Assembly: GCA_015501075.1 (NCBI GenBank)
Contig: JADNYJ010000057.1
Coordinates: 124,001-188,000 of the forward strand
Direction of reading: 5' to 3'
DNA: 64,000 nucleotides
DNA from: Gymnopilus junonius
Taxonomy: Eukaryota > Basidiomycota > Agaricomycetes > Agaricales > Galerinaceae
Shown one piece after another: positions 1 through 11,028 of this stretch (its first letter is position 1; each line of letters opens with the position of its first letter). The translations under genes and the position numbers were made by a program. The notes beneath the pieces are model-generated. The model saw only the letters and a list, made by a program, of their open reading frames with translations. It was not told where the DNA came from and made no database searches.

Positions 1-1990
1 GTTTACATAGGTCGGGACCGAGCGTCCAAGCAGGATCTGGAAGATATTCCTTTACGCTAAATGTCCCAGGGTGTAGCGCATCAGCATCAATCCACGGATC
101 CGTCACAAGTCTATTGGATGTGAGAGCTGCATTGGCATCAGAAATGAAGACCGTGGATTGGGCGGGGTCAGCGAGAGGACAAGAAAGTCCTGCAGTATGG
201 GACACCATCAGACACCACATCAATAAACCGACGACATTGGAAGGAATGTAAAGTAATGTCAGAGAAAGCATGGATCAAGGAAGGTTGAGGGGATTAGGGA
301 GGTAAAAAAAAAATAGCGTTCCGTGAGTACATCGTTCAAAAGTCTAGACTCTGTCAAACCTTACCTTGACTATGAGATTGCTTGCGCTGAAGCCTCCCGT
401 GCTCACTTCACCCCAGCATTTCACTTCGCCTTGCCAATCTAAATACACATCTCCGTCCTCCGGAACGCCGTTGTGTTTTCCTGCCTTCTCCTTCCCATTC
501 CTGATGCTGTGTTCAGAATGACTATACAAAGCAGGAGGAACAGACCATATCTTGCCCACACCAACAGTAAACGTCCGGAAGCGCTTCAAGCCGTGCACTT
601 CCACCACCACCTGTCGCGCAATAGACATGCGAATGGCATACGACCGGAATGGGCCTATTCGCAGATCACCTTGTACCTTTGCTTTGTTATCACCACTCCC
701 ACTTCCAGGAACCTGCAGGTGTTCACTTGACGGAGGAAGAAGCTCGCGGAGCGATTGCAGGGAACTGCTCAGCTGAAGATGGAACGGGATCACATCCGTG
801 AGAGCGTATGTCTGTACAGAGGGTATGAATAACTATCAAAAAAGAATAGAAAGGGGGCAAGGTAATATTGGATCAGTCTCGAGAACTGTCGTCGATAACG
901 GGGAACATACGCACATGACATTCAATAGGCTTCATATCCGACTTGGGTCGCACTTTCATGTTTGCTACTACTTGTAGCCATTCCTCAGGAACAGGCTTGA
1001 GCGAGGCAAACACGGTGTCGATCAAGACGATAGGGCGACTGGGCCGTGTCCGTGGGCGAAAATTGACCAATGTGATGTATCTGTGCAATCAGGGAATCAA
1101 TAACACGTACAAAATGTCATAAGATAACAAGGTATCGTGTCTAGGGCGTCCCGAAGCCGTTTGATGAATATTTACTTGTCAACTCACGTTTTACTTGTCG
1201 TCCACGACGCGAGGTGATACGATCGCGTCCTCGTTATCGTTATGCTGAGAGAAAATGTGCATCTGACAAAGAGTGCTGGTATCCCAAGGAAGGTGGCTTC
1301 AAACGATGGCGGCAAGCGCCAATATTTACCCTCAGCTTCGTATGCGGCTGGGAATTGAATATATATTGGAAGGATAGAGGGACATTTTGGTTCCATTCTC
1401 TGTTCTTGAGGATTTGGGGCTGGACATTGTTTCCATAGGTCTTGCGTTTCGGAGATAAGGGTAGTGCTTATAGACCCACTGTCCGCGACAGATAAGCTCA
1501 TTTGCCCGTGGAGCTTTCGGTGTCAAAAGATAGAGATAAAATGTCAGCCTTTGATAACCAAGAAGCCAGCAGCAGCAGGAAAAGTCTCGGAAAGAGATAT
1601 GACAATTCGCCTCCGATACGCGACGTTTCTCTTTGAGAAATGGGATGCTCATAAAGCACGCACCTTTACAGTGACCTGGATGATTTTGTCGGTGTTCTTC
1701 AACCCAAGTTCACCAATAATCCGCCCATTGCGACCGTACGTCGGCAGTCGAGTTCCTTCTTCTTGGTCTTTGAGAATGAGAGTCGCTTGCTGCCAGTATC
1801 TCGTGAACGCCCCTGATGGCGCACCACCGCTGTTCAGACGCGGTGTAAAAGCCACAACTTCTTCATCTTCACGGGGCTGCACAGAGTATCCAGGGGGAGA
1901 TGAAATCGTCGTTGAAGTTGTTGCGCAATTGGGAGGAGTAGCAGCGCTTTCGTACGGAGGAAGCTCTGGAAGAAGTATGGCTGTCGACAT
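1..1990 (-). CDS. Arrestin-like domain protein, 3' end outside window
   Basis: I read six exons on the minus strand: 1990-1664, 1513-1188, 1080-915, 811-365, 189-152 and 110 to the window edge. All junction phases agree. The ATG at 1990 opens a Pro/Ser-rich head (about 50 residues). Next come beta-rich segments such as IIQVTVK, LISETQDLWK and SILPIYIQFP, and YITLVNFRPRTRPSRP further on, ending with VKDFLVLSLTPPNPR and LVTDPW. This order resembles the fungal arrestin-like N-domain proteins, which in other fungi act as cargo or ubiquitin-ligase adaptors. Here that role is only inferred from family likeness. The last intron (151-111) is the least certain: if it is not spliced, the frame stops at 103-105. 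The left window edge cuts the gene, so total length is unknown. No transmembrane segment or signal peptide is visible. Confidence 0.6.
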
Positions 1991-3229
1991 CTTAGCGGTG
2001 ATTTTCAAACTTTCCCAGCTGGCGAAAGTAGCGAAGGCGCAATACAACAAGGAGGAAACTAAGCAGAGGAGGGCTGGTGCTGGGTTCGACGTTCAGCTAG
2101 TACGAACATCTGTTAGCTACCTGTCCATCTATGTGAGAACGTGTTTGGGTGAAGGCAGGATAACTATAACTCTGACTGGATCGTGTGAGGAGATATTGTT
2201 TGACACGGTTGTTGCGAGATACCAATGTACACCTGTTCCTTTGCTCTGTCTTCAAATATATACTGTATGGTACAGGTATGAGTAATGTGCCAACATTTTC
2301 GACATATGGGCCATACCTCCAAATAGTCCAAAAAGCCGCATTTTTAAAACAGCGGATTCTCTACTGAGGTATTCTTGCAAAAGCTGCAAAAACTCAGATC
2401 CGTTGTCGGCCCACGTTGGCGCACGCTAAGGAGACGGTGTTCCTGCACATATGACTGTAACCTAAGCGAATGAATGATTCAATGAGAAAATATTTCGTAT
2501 TTTGCAGTTGAGAGAAAACTACATGGTATTTCGTTATCAGCGACGATTGAGAGTATAAAAACAGTTCAGTCACCTTTTATGGGAGACTTTTGGCTCGTCT
2601 CTGGCCACTTTAAAACCACGTCGAAGGCCATGTCCATGAAGGACGGTCAGGTGAGCGGTTGCCATTATAACTCCTTCGCCAATCTGGAGCAACTCCGAGA
2701 GTCAGACGGCTCAGCATTTTTGATCATAAGCCTTCATAAGCACGCAAGAAGGGCCAATCTCGTGATGGAAGAAAAACTGGTTTTGACAGATTTGAATCTG
2801 ACATTTCTGGGGCTTGTGCGCGTATGACGCATTCAGGCAAGGAATACAAGTGGACTCGGAGAAAGCAGACGATAAGAATTAGACAAGAGATGAGAGTTCA
2901 AAGATGATCGACGACCACTGGTGTGATGTTCGATGCCTGGTTAATTTTCTTGTACATGCCGGCGGCTCACTACACACTTTATTTTAAATTTGCAGCATAT
3001 CCAACGCATATCCTGAAAGTGTATCCCTTTACCAAGAGGAAAAAATTGCAGCTATGACACACCAAATAAAAATATCTAAGAATGTAATAAGAACCCAAAA
3101 GCAGCACATAATGTTACAGGAAGGTATCCGACTGTTGTACATTAACTCTACGACAGAAATGTCCGCAACGTTCGATTAGTCCCAAGCAGGTAAGAATGTA
3201 TTTAAGTAATAACGTTCGTCAAACCCTTT
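1991..3229. other. Intergenic interval between two minus-strand genes
   Basis: This 1.2 kb holds the promoter of the arrestin-like gene on its left and the 3' flank of the metallophosphoesterase gene on its right. Open frames here are short and show no recognisable domain. The stretch around 2940-3180 is AT-rich. I see no RNA gene or repeat. Confidence 0.5.
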
Positions 3230-5023
3230 TTAATTTGACATGAGCCACCAGGTCACCAACGCAAAAGTGCATAAAGGAAATATCGCTATGCTCCAGACAT
3301 CTAGTAGGCTCGCCCATAGCCAACTCTGGCGTCGTAAGACAGTGCGTGTCCGTCCTGAGCAGAAACATAACAGCGCTTCCTTTGGACGTTTGAACCACTC
3401 GGAGACAGGAAGACGGTCAACTTTCGGCCGGCGACGCTGACCTTCAAGAATAAACCAGCCTGGAGAAGATGAAGAGCCAATTGATGGGTCTTCGATATCG
3501 GGGTGTCTGTCAATCATTGGGAAATCCTGGCTGGATATGGGCCTGTTTTTGAGATGCGAAGAGCGCGTCTCATTTTGTACATTCATACCGAAGACAACAA
3601 GAAGAGACAGCGCCAGAAAAGGGATATATGTGTTGAGGTATATGCGAAGTTGGTCGGGGAGAAGACAGGGAGTATCGAAATAAGTGTGCTTGCTATCTGT
3701 CCGTAGATCACTAGGAGCGAGAGATAATAACTGGAAGCCAGGTCGTTGTACGTTCATTACCATAGATATTGTTTTAACGGTGACTTCTCTGACCATCTGA
3801 GGTTGTCCACGAGGAGAAAGAAGCTGGTGAGTGTGTTCGCAATAGTCATGGTCGTCGCCGCTGCAAATGAAAGACATAAGACACTGGTAAAAAAAAGTTC
3901 TCAATACCGACTTGCTTACCTGAAAACAGCCACAGGTTTAAAGGATTCGAGGAGTCGTTGCGATGATTTCTTCTCCAGCATGTTTTGATACCCCAAACCA
4001 ACACCAGGGCGTATAGAGCCCTTTTCTCTGAGAGGTCCGCATCCTTTCCCATCCGGTCTATTAAGTGGTATGTGACTGAATAGAATGACAGGATCTGTAT
4101 GTTGTTCTTTCAAAAACATTAGATGCAATTCCTTGCAATACTTGTGCTGTGAACATACCGGCAGCAAACTTTGTCATAAATTCGAGAGCCCCGCCCCGAT
4201 TTGGGATCCAGTTCTCATATGCCTTTTTTGCCCATGGCGTTGCGAATCTTCGTCGGCGTAGTTAGGCGCATCGAATAAAACGAGACTGTGGTTGGCAATA
4301 GAGATTACTTTGTTGGGGGTTCCAAAATGTGCAGAATAGCGAGAACGAGCTTCATCGGAAAACTGCGATGATATTCCAAGGCTAGAACGTGGGCCGTAAG
4401 AATGCGCAATTTTAGTTCACAATAGAAGGTACGCACCCTGTGTCATGGTTTCCTGCAATGAAGTACACTGGGATACCGTCCGTTACTCTGAAGATATCAG
4501 AAAATCTTTGGTAGTAATCTTCATATCTGGAATGTTACGGTAAGTGAACCACACAATATACCAATGATATTTGGTATACTCTTCTTCAGGCATCGCATAG
4601 CGACCATTATCCATCATGTCTCCCAAAAAATATGACAGTATCTGGATGCTTCTGGAGTGCGACCCTCCAATTTTTCCGCAAGTTGAGGTCAACAAGAACT
4701 CTGGTCAGATAAGAGAGTAGAGGGCCACGGCTTGAATAGGAATGTCGGTCTACAATTTGCGGATCCGCGACAAGCAGGATGTGGGCCGGCTTAGACGGGA
4801 CTATAGTTGAAACGTCATCCTTCTAAGGATCCCAAATGGAGGATGAGTATAGAGGGAAAAAATCATCACTAGAAAAATAGCGAACCAGATGCAAGTATGG
4901 GTCCGGCCAGTTGCACCACCGGACGCTTGCGCTGAAAATGCCGAGCTCATACCACAGTATGGCCAGCACCCAGAATATCCTAAGACCGTTAACAACGGCA
5001 CGGTGTCTAGAAGGGATTGCCAT
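3230..5023 (-). CDS. Cdc1/Ted1-type membrane metallophosphoesterase, paralog A, frameshifted
   Basis: This calcineurin-like phosphoesterase belongs to the Cdc1/Ted1/PGAP5 group, ER/Golgi proteins that remodel GPI-anchor ethanolamine phosphate. In order it shows an N-terminal membrane segment (LRIFWVLAILWYELGIF), the ADPQ motif, GDMMDNGR, GNHDTG, SHIPL, FSGDDHDYC, and a hydrophobic C-terminal pair of segments. The set matches the metal-site blocks of the family. About seven exons are needed; the first is 5023-4886. Two single-base frameshifts break the frame. One is an extra T in a run of six at about 4625-4630, just before GDMMDNGR. The other is one base short in the A6/G3 tract at about 4224-4233, where alignment to paralog B (46879-49140) demands an extra base. 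No intron can absorb either. It is either a young pseudogene or a locus with homopolymer sequencing errors. The conserved motifs argue that the protein was functional until recently. Confidence 0.72.
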
Positions 5024-5560
5024 GCATTCCCACTCGTTGTGTCCTCAAAGATGTCCGTAAATAAAGATTCCAAATCTCCGCCCGACTCAGGGACGAGATT
5101 CGCGTAGTGTAAGTTGGTGGTTAGAAAAATGAATTTAATTTTTGTATTGGCACCGTTTACGACCACGTTTTCCACACTGGTCATTCATCACACGGTACAT
5201 ATTCTATGTAGTAGAAATACTGGGCCCTGGCAGGTGGATGAAATATTTCTGTCCCCCTCAGTGATATTTCAAAAGGATGATACAGAGATAGCGAATATCT
5301 CTGGTAGCAAGTCTTCAGTGTATCCTTCGAGTTAGAAAGAATAATGGGTCTCATCTACAGACCGAAGGCGAAATTCTTTGTTGAAGTAAACAAAAAGACG
5401 GAAACGAGCTGGAAGCACTTGAGTTCGCTCTGCGTGCAATGCAGTATGACTCAAAAAGACCGAAAAGAATGGCTTCTGGGTAATAGATTCACGACTTAGG
5501 AATCTGATTTTGCAATTCTAAATTTCAGATGTATGCAGCTGGTTGTCATTTGCTCTTCTA
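5024..5560. other. Promoter-side intergenic interval
   Basis: About 540 nt upstream of paralog A and downstream of the small NDUFB2-like gene. Only short unsupported open frames are present. It must contain the promoter of the metallophosphoesterase gene, but I see no clear element. Confidence 0.45.
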
Positions 5561-5911
5561 TTAATGATGTCCGTTTCCGTGACCCTCGTCATGACCATGG
5601 AATCCGTGATCACCCTACAAGGTCGTTTAGAGCATTTTGATGAAAGTACATGTTCGAGGCGCACCAATAGTTTCGCTCCGTCTTTCCTGTAAAAAAACAA
5701 TGAACACCCTGATGGCAGGACTATTAAGAACGAGGAAACAAACCTGGCGCGGTAAAAGATGAAGAACCACATGGAGGCTCCCAGAGCTTTAGCAAGGAAG
5801 TTGTATCCAGCACCGGGAAGGTGAGGGTGAAATCCTGGAGCTATAAAGCTAACATTCAGCGATTGTTCTAATAAGCGCTACTAGATGCCGCATACCGTGT
5901 CCTCCAGCCAT
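5561..5911 (-). CDS. Small NDUFB2-like mitochondrial complex I subunit
   Basis: A 62-residue protein is encoded by four tiny exons: 5911-5896 (16 nt), 5840-5744, 5686-5665 (22 nt) and 5614-5561. The lengths sum to 189 nt, an exact multiple of three, and every intron is GT-AG. The protein begins MAGGHAPGFHP, carries one hydrophobic segment (LGASMWFFIFYRA), then RKDGAKLL and a His-rich tail ending in GHH. One short membrane segment followed by a basic and His-rich tail resembles the NDUFB2/AGGG-type accessory subunit of NADH:ubiquinone oxidoreductase in the inner mitochondrial membrane. The family assignment is from memory of motif layout and is moderate only. The coding logic of the exons is more secure than the name. 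The gene shares a 122-bp divergent promoter with the zinc-knuckle gene. Confidence 0.6.
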
Positions 5912-6033
5912 GGCGTAGTTCGAGGAGAGACGGTGTTTTGTTCTATTTGTCCCATCCCGACGCGATCATGCTTCGCCTTCCCAGACTGTCAAAATAGCCC
6001 TCTCCGTCTCCTCGTCAACTCATCTCCTCCCAG
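5912..6033. promoter_or_regulatory. Compact divergent promoter
   Basis: Only 122 nt separate the start codon of the NDUFB2-like gene (-) from that of the zinc-knuckle gene (+). Both promoters and both 5' leaders must fit here or overlap. The plus strand is pyrimidine-rich just before 6034. I recognise no TATA or CCAAT box. Confidence 0.55.
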
Positions 6034-9000
6034 ATGGACGCGACAAAAAAACGAAAGCGGGAGGTCGAATCTCCCTTAATTACATACGAGACAGACAGCA
6101 GGACATTCGATCGTCTATTTAAAGGCAAGTGGCCCCAATCTCTGGTGTAATTCGCATTCAAGTATTTATTCTGGTTTAGAGGATTCCTTGGATGGTTTGA
6201 AGGCCGTTGTGCGCAGAAAACTCAACCTTTTGCCGTCCGTTCAGGTTTCTTTGTCTCAATTGCGCAACGGGAAATCAGTCGACTTGGAAGATGGTACTTG
6301 CATCCTACAGACGCGGGTTTTAACAGTAGCTCACCCGTATTTTGATAGACGATGACTTTGAAGCCTTTTCTGCATCTGCACATGCTGCATCGGCGGTCAA
6401 GGTCAAGGTCTTAGTTGGTCGGGCCCAGGTTTCTGCGATTCAGGGTCAAGCAGAGGTCCGTGCTTGCGCTCTCAATGATTTTATTTCCTTAACGATGGAC
6501 TGTAGGTTCCACTGTCTTCATCGAAGCGAAAACGGAAGAAAAAACAGAAATCTAGCCAAGATAATTCTCCTGCACCTTCCTTCGAACCTTCAGAGGATGT
6601 CACTCTTCGAGGAAAACCTGTGGATATGGCGCGTGTTGCCAAAAAAAGACGCGTCTCGTTTGTAGAGACGCTTCCCAACACCCTATTGAAGTCCACGGAG
6701 CCGCTTACAGGAAAGAGCAATAAACCTTTCGTGGGCGATTTTATCACGCCATCTCAGCAGGAGCCTCTGAGCAATGTACCTGTTGGACCTGGGGAGACGG
6801 AACGGTCGGTAGAAAACAAGAAGAAAAAGAAGAAAGACAAAGAAACGGGAAGGGATTCCCGAGCAGAGGATGAACGTGCTGTAGAAGAAGCGGACCGAAC
6901 GGCCTCTGCTAAGGAGAAAGGCAAGACAAGTCATAGTCTTACATCTGCCTCCCAGCCATCAGACAAGGCCGACGAATTATCCAAGCCAAAGAAAAGGCGA
7001 CGTAATAGTGTTGCTATTGAAACTCAGAGTGTGGAATTTGTCCCTAAATCTTCTTCTAAGGCCTCTTCTTCAGGACTCCAAACAATCGAAGGAGAAGGAG
7101 ACCGGCCTGCAAAGAAGCTGAAAGACAAGCATAGCAGTCAAAATGACTCAAGCGCCGCCACCCCACTGGAGCTTTCCAAGTCTACCAAACGCAAGCCAAA
7201 AGCCCAACCCGAAACGACTAAACAATCTGACAGTGCCCCTTCTGAGCCTAAGAAGGATCCAGCCAAGCGGAAAAAGAAGGATAAGGATGCTTCAGGGGTT
7301 GCAACTTCTGCTCCTGAGGCAATTGAGAGTGTTACGACCGCCGAGAAAATCAGCTCGAAGGAGGAAAGAAACACTTTGAAAACACCTACACCTAAAAAGC
7401 CCAAATCTACTGAAGCGTCTGTTCCTGAGGCGCCTCTGTCCAAAGTAGGTGACACGTCAAAAAAGTCAAAGAAGCCGAAGAAGAAGTCTGGAGCTAGAGA
7501 AACAAAAGACAAACCTCAACCTACTGACTCCCAGTCTCCCAAAACTGGTAAATGTGTCCTTTTGTGTATTTCTGGATGCCCGCCTCATTCTTTAACTTAA
7601 GATGCTGACCCAAAAGCATCCACATCTCAGAAGGTTGATACGACAACAGTAGCTCCTCCTGATGGTTAGTTTACAATATATTTGACATCACAATCTCTGC
7701 TAAACTAAGTTTGTTGTAGCCAAGACACCAAAGAAAAGCAAAAAGAAGGACACTGTCGTGTCAGCAGGCCCGGCTGAAGGTCAGGTTGATACTGTACTTT
7801 GAAATCCTCCAGATTTAGAACTTTTCATTATCACAATAGATAACTCTCTTGTCAACGAAGCACCTAAGATCGACATGAAGGAAGTAACGAGGCGCGTCGT
7901 AGCTGCTATCATGAGTAGGAAGGCCGCACAAGCCAACGCAACCGACCAACCGGAGGACCTCTCTGTTGATGGTCAGCCAGTTCATACACCGGTGCAACCC
8001 GTTGCTAAAAGCGCGAAATCTAAGCAGCAAACACATGAGAGTGCTCAGGCCCCGACAAGTGCGCCAGAGAAGTCGGAGCCTCTTTCCAAATGCCCAATTT
8101 GCGGTGAATCACCTTCACATGTCAGATCCAAATGTCCTACTATCAAAGCTGGTATTCGAGCGATGCGGAAGCGGATTTCCGAGCTGCAGGCAGAAACTTC
8201 TGAAGACGAGAAGGAAGAGCGTTTGAAGCTTATTTCTGAATTGCAGACATACGTCGACAAAAAGACAAGGAAGCCCAGGACTTCTGAGGTCGCTAAACCT
8301 GCCGCTCCTGTGGAACCTGTCCCTGCTGTTCCCAACAATGCAGTTCGAGAGGTTCCCAGTAACGTCCCTGCCCACCTCAAATCGACATCTACTGCCCAAC
8401 AAATTGCTAATTCATCTCCCTCCGCTCCGCAACCACCCGTGAATGCGGAGAGTAGTCGACCACCCAAGCCCATGCAGTCACCTGCAAATCCGAAGGCCGC
8501 TCCTGCTATTCCAACAGCAACAGTACGTTCTCTCTCCCTGTCATCTGTTCGCCCTCCTATTTTAAGTCAGATATCTACTTCTCGAAAGGCTCCAGAGATT
8601 TCGGATGCGTTTGAGGCCCCTGTAGTAATTTCTGCAGGACCTCTTCGTCCCGACTTTTTGGGACTTGGTGACGTTTCGTCCTATACAGATAAAGACCTTG
8701 AGGCGATCATCCGTGGCCCAAGAATGTCTGTCAAAGACGTACCAGAATCCGACACCGAAGAAGAGAGCGAGCAGGAGCCAGAGGCGACTCTAGAGGAAGA
8801 CGCTATATCGGAAAGCAAAGCCCAACGTAATGCCGGCCGCGTTGAGTATCCAACTTCTTCGGATGAAGGTGATGAACAGGAGAATTGGGAAAATCCTGCC
8901 GCAGCTGTAACACCCGAACCGGAAACCAGTTCTATCACCACTGCTCGACCAGTGCGAGAACGTTCCATATCTTCGGATAATGAAGAAATGCAGGTGGGAG

Positions 9001-10471
9001 ACGCGTCGTTTAAAGATGTTGAAGCCAATGGTAGCTCTCGCGAACTTGACAGAACCGGTGACTTCGCGGCTAACAACGCCGTGGAAGCGGACCTCTCACC
9101 GCTCAAGCCTCAGGCTGACCATCGCGGCCAACTCAGCCCAGGGTGGATGTGGAAGCCGATTCTGACACTGCTGTTGCTAGCCAGACGGAGGGTCGTGTTG
9201 ATGAACAAGAGGCAAGCACTGGAAAGCTTGCTGTATCTCCAGTCCTCCCTGCTGAGGAACCTGGTTTGGATCCTATTGAGTCTTCTGAGCCTCCTCCCCG
9301 TTCTCAACCAGAGCCCATTGTCTCTGACGACGACCAACCAATGCAGTCCACTCCAAAAGCTCAAGTGAACTTGCGAACTAGAAGGCAAAGGGGTAAACCC
9401 GGACCTAATGAGAACAGCGGTGAAGCGCAGTCCACTCAACCAACGCCTTGTCTTGACAACACTATAGATGCTGGAGACGGTCCAAAATCCACACGAAAGG
9501 GCCGGGGCCTGGTGAAGATTTCCGAGCTGCCTATTCCGCCCAATCCTTCGGTTCGCGTGATTCGCCCTGCACCTGCTCCGAAAAGCCGTAGGCAAGCAGC
9601 TCAGGAGAGTCAGGAAGAAAGCCGTGATGCGGAAAAGGCACCAGAGAGTAACACAAGGATCACAAGGTCTGCTGCGGCAGCGAAAGCTGCTGCTACCAAC
9701 ACACCAGCTAAAACACCCGCTAAGGCTTCCAAAACGCCAGCTAAAACTGTAATGAAAATGTCATCGACTAAACATCAAAGTAAGGCAGTTGCTTCAAATG
9801 GCGTCAGCAACACAAGGACAAGATCAAGAATTGTTGTCGCCGTGGCCGATCCTGACCCACAGCCCAGCCAGGCAAGCAATATGACTCTACCAGAGTCGCA
9901 AGGCACAGTGGCCTCCTGGGCTGTCCTTCAGGATAGTGGCCCTTCGCAAACTGATACTGAGGCCCCTGCGATGGTTGATGAACTGCTTCCTAGCCCGCAG
10001 ATTGTGACAACTAGTGGCCGTAATCAAAAAGGTCAGGCGGCAGTTGCTGCTGCAGAACCACTGCCAGAACCATTGTTTGTGCCAACTGACAGCCAACAAT
10101 CCTTTCCTTACTCCCAGTATCCGGACCTCCTTCCTCACAAACAAGCAGCTGTATCACCCAATGAATCGGACGACGAAGAAGAAGTCGCTGCAGCCATAGG
10201 AAGACCTGCGGCGTCTGGAAGAAAAAGTTCTATGTTCCGTGGTTTGAGTGAAATCGCCAGTCAACCTACTCTTTTTAAGTCGAGGCTCTCTCAGCAGTTC
10301 CCAAATACCCCCAAGGAGCCAATTGAAAATCTGTACGGGCCTAGTGGACAAGATTCCGAGGAGTCGGATAGCGGGAGCGAATCAAGCGATTCTGAAGCGG
10401 AGAAGAAAGCTGCTGCCTCTCACATTCCTGCCTCTCGCCGAGCGGGTGCCTCCTTTGCAAAGAAAAAATAA
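6034..10471 (+). CDS. Large disordered nuclear protein with PB1-like head and zinc knuckle
   Basis: Eight exons (6034-6124, 6180-6293, 6349-6428, 6506-7547, 7602-7664, 7720-7779, 7840-9080, 9137-10471) total 4026 nt, giving 1341 residues. The first about 95 residues form a compact domain (FDRLFK, LKAVVRRKLNLLPSVQVSL, DDDDFEAF, VKVKVLVGR). Its layout recalls PB1 or Dnt1/Net1-type N-terminal domains; that link is inference. The following few hundred residues are Lys/Ser-rich with several nuclear-localisation-like clusters (KRKRKKK, KKRRRN). A zinc knuckle follows, encoded at about 8089-8135: CPICGESPSHVRSKCP, spacing C-X2-C-X5-H-X4-C. The remainder is acidic and Ser/Pro-rich, ending in a basic tail. 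It is probably nuclear or nucleolar. I do not recognise a named ortholog. Intron 1 (6125-6179) begins GCAAGT, a GC-AG intron. The intron at 9081-9136 has a weak GTGGAA donor but is needed to join the frames. Confidence 0.68.
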
Positions 10472-10893
10472 CATTACGGTTTTCTTGAATTTTGGACCTT
10501 TACTGAATGCTGAGCTTGTTATTATTTGTCAAATTAGCTTTCTTGTTGGGTTTCAACTGTATCCATAAAACATTTTGTAGTATATCATAGCATTTTCCTT
10601 GACACCCTGTTCTCTTGCTCATCTCGCTTGCATTTAACGTACATATTTACGTGCTACATCAATATGCTACATAGGAATCCTATCAGCTGCTCGCTGCATT
10701 CAATTGTTCGCTTCTATCGGCCGTTTACCAAGTGAAATTGAGTCATCGTCGGCGTTCGCTGCTCTCATCGCTTATGTCAGTTGGCGGAGTTGGAAAAAAA
10801 AAGCCTTCTACTCGGAGTTATTTTTTGCCACTCTCTTCTTAGTTAAAGCCCTTCTCAAGCCTGCCTTTCAACTAGGAGCTTTCCTCCTTGTTC
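10472..10893. other. Intergenic interval and CPA1 promoter region
   Basis: This holds the 3' flank of the zinc-knuckle gene, then the presumed promoter and start of the CPA1 leader. It contains no supported gene. A T-rich stretch near 10800-10850 precedes the upstream ORF. Confidence 0.45.
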
Positions 10894-11010
10894 ATGATCT
10901 TCACGCAGAACACCCGAGACGAGTATGTCGTAGCCCCTACTGTTCAGATCGTTTCATGACCTTTTTGCAGTTACCTCAGTGACCTCGTATTTTCTCTCCT
11001 CTCTCTGTAG
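10894..11010 (+). promoter_or_regulatory. Spliced upstream ORF, arginine attenuator peptide type
   Basis: The ATG at 10894 opens a short exon (10894-10922). A 48-nt intron (10923-10970) with a consensus GTATGT donor and TTTTTGCAG acceptor follows. Exon 10971-11010 completes the ORF, ending TAG at 11008-11010. The joined frame gives 22 residues with the core DDYLSDLVF and a short C-terminal tail. The fungal arginine attenuator peptide, which sits upstream of the small subunit of arginine-specific carbamoyl-phosphate synthase, has a D-Y-(L/I)-S-D core at the same place in a peptide of similar length. In known cases the nascent peptide stalls the ribosome when arginine is high. The stop lies 18 nt before the CPA1 ATG. 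Differences from the ascomycete core are His to Leu and Trp to Phe just after the second Asp. Function is inferred from position and core. Confidence 0.8.
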
Positions 11011-11028
11011 ACTCAGCCCAGTAGAAAA

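Noticed and set aside
103..155. Frameshift or early stop near the end of the arrestin-like gene
   Set aside because: A 41-nt intron (151-111) joins the two frames in phase; the early stop at 103-105 only appears if it is retained.
1464..2285. 273-codon plus-strand open frame
   Set aside because: It is antisense to the arrestin-like exons and promoter and has no domain.
9060..9150. Apparent frameshift in the zinc-knuckle gene
   Set aside because: A 56-nt intron (9081-9136) with a branch-like CTGAC and a CTCAG acceptor joins the frames in phase, so no frameshift is needed.
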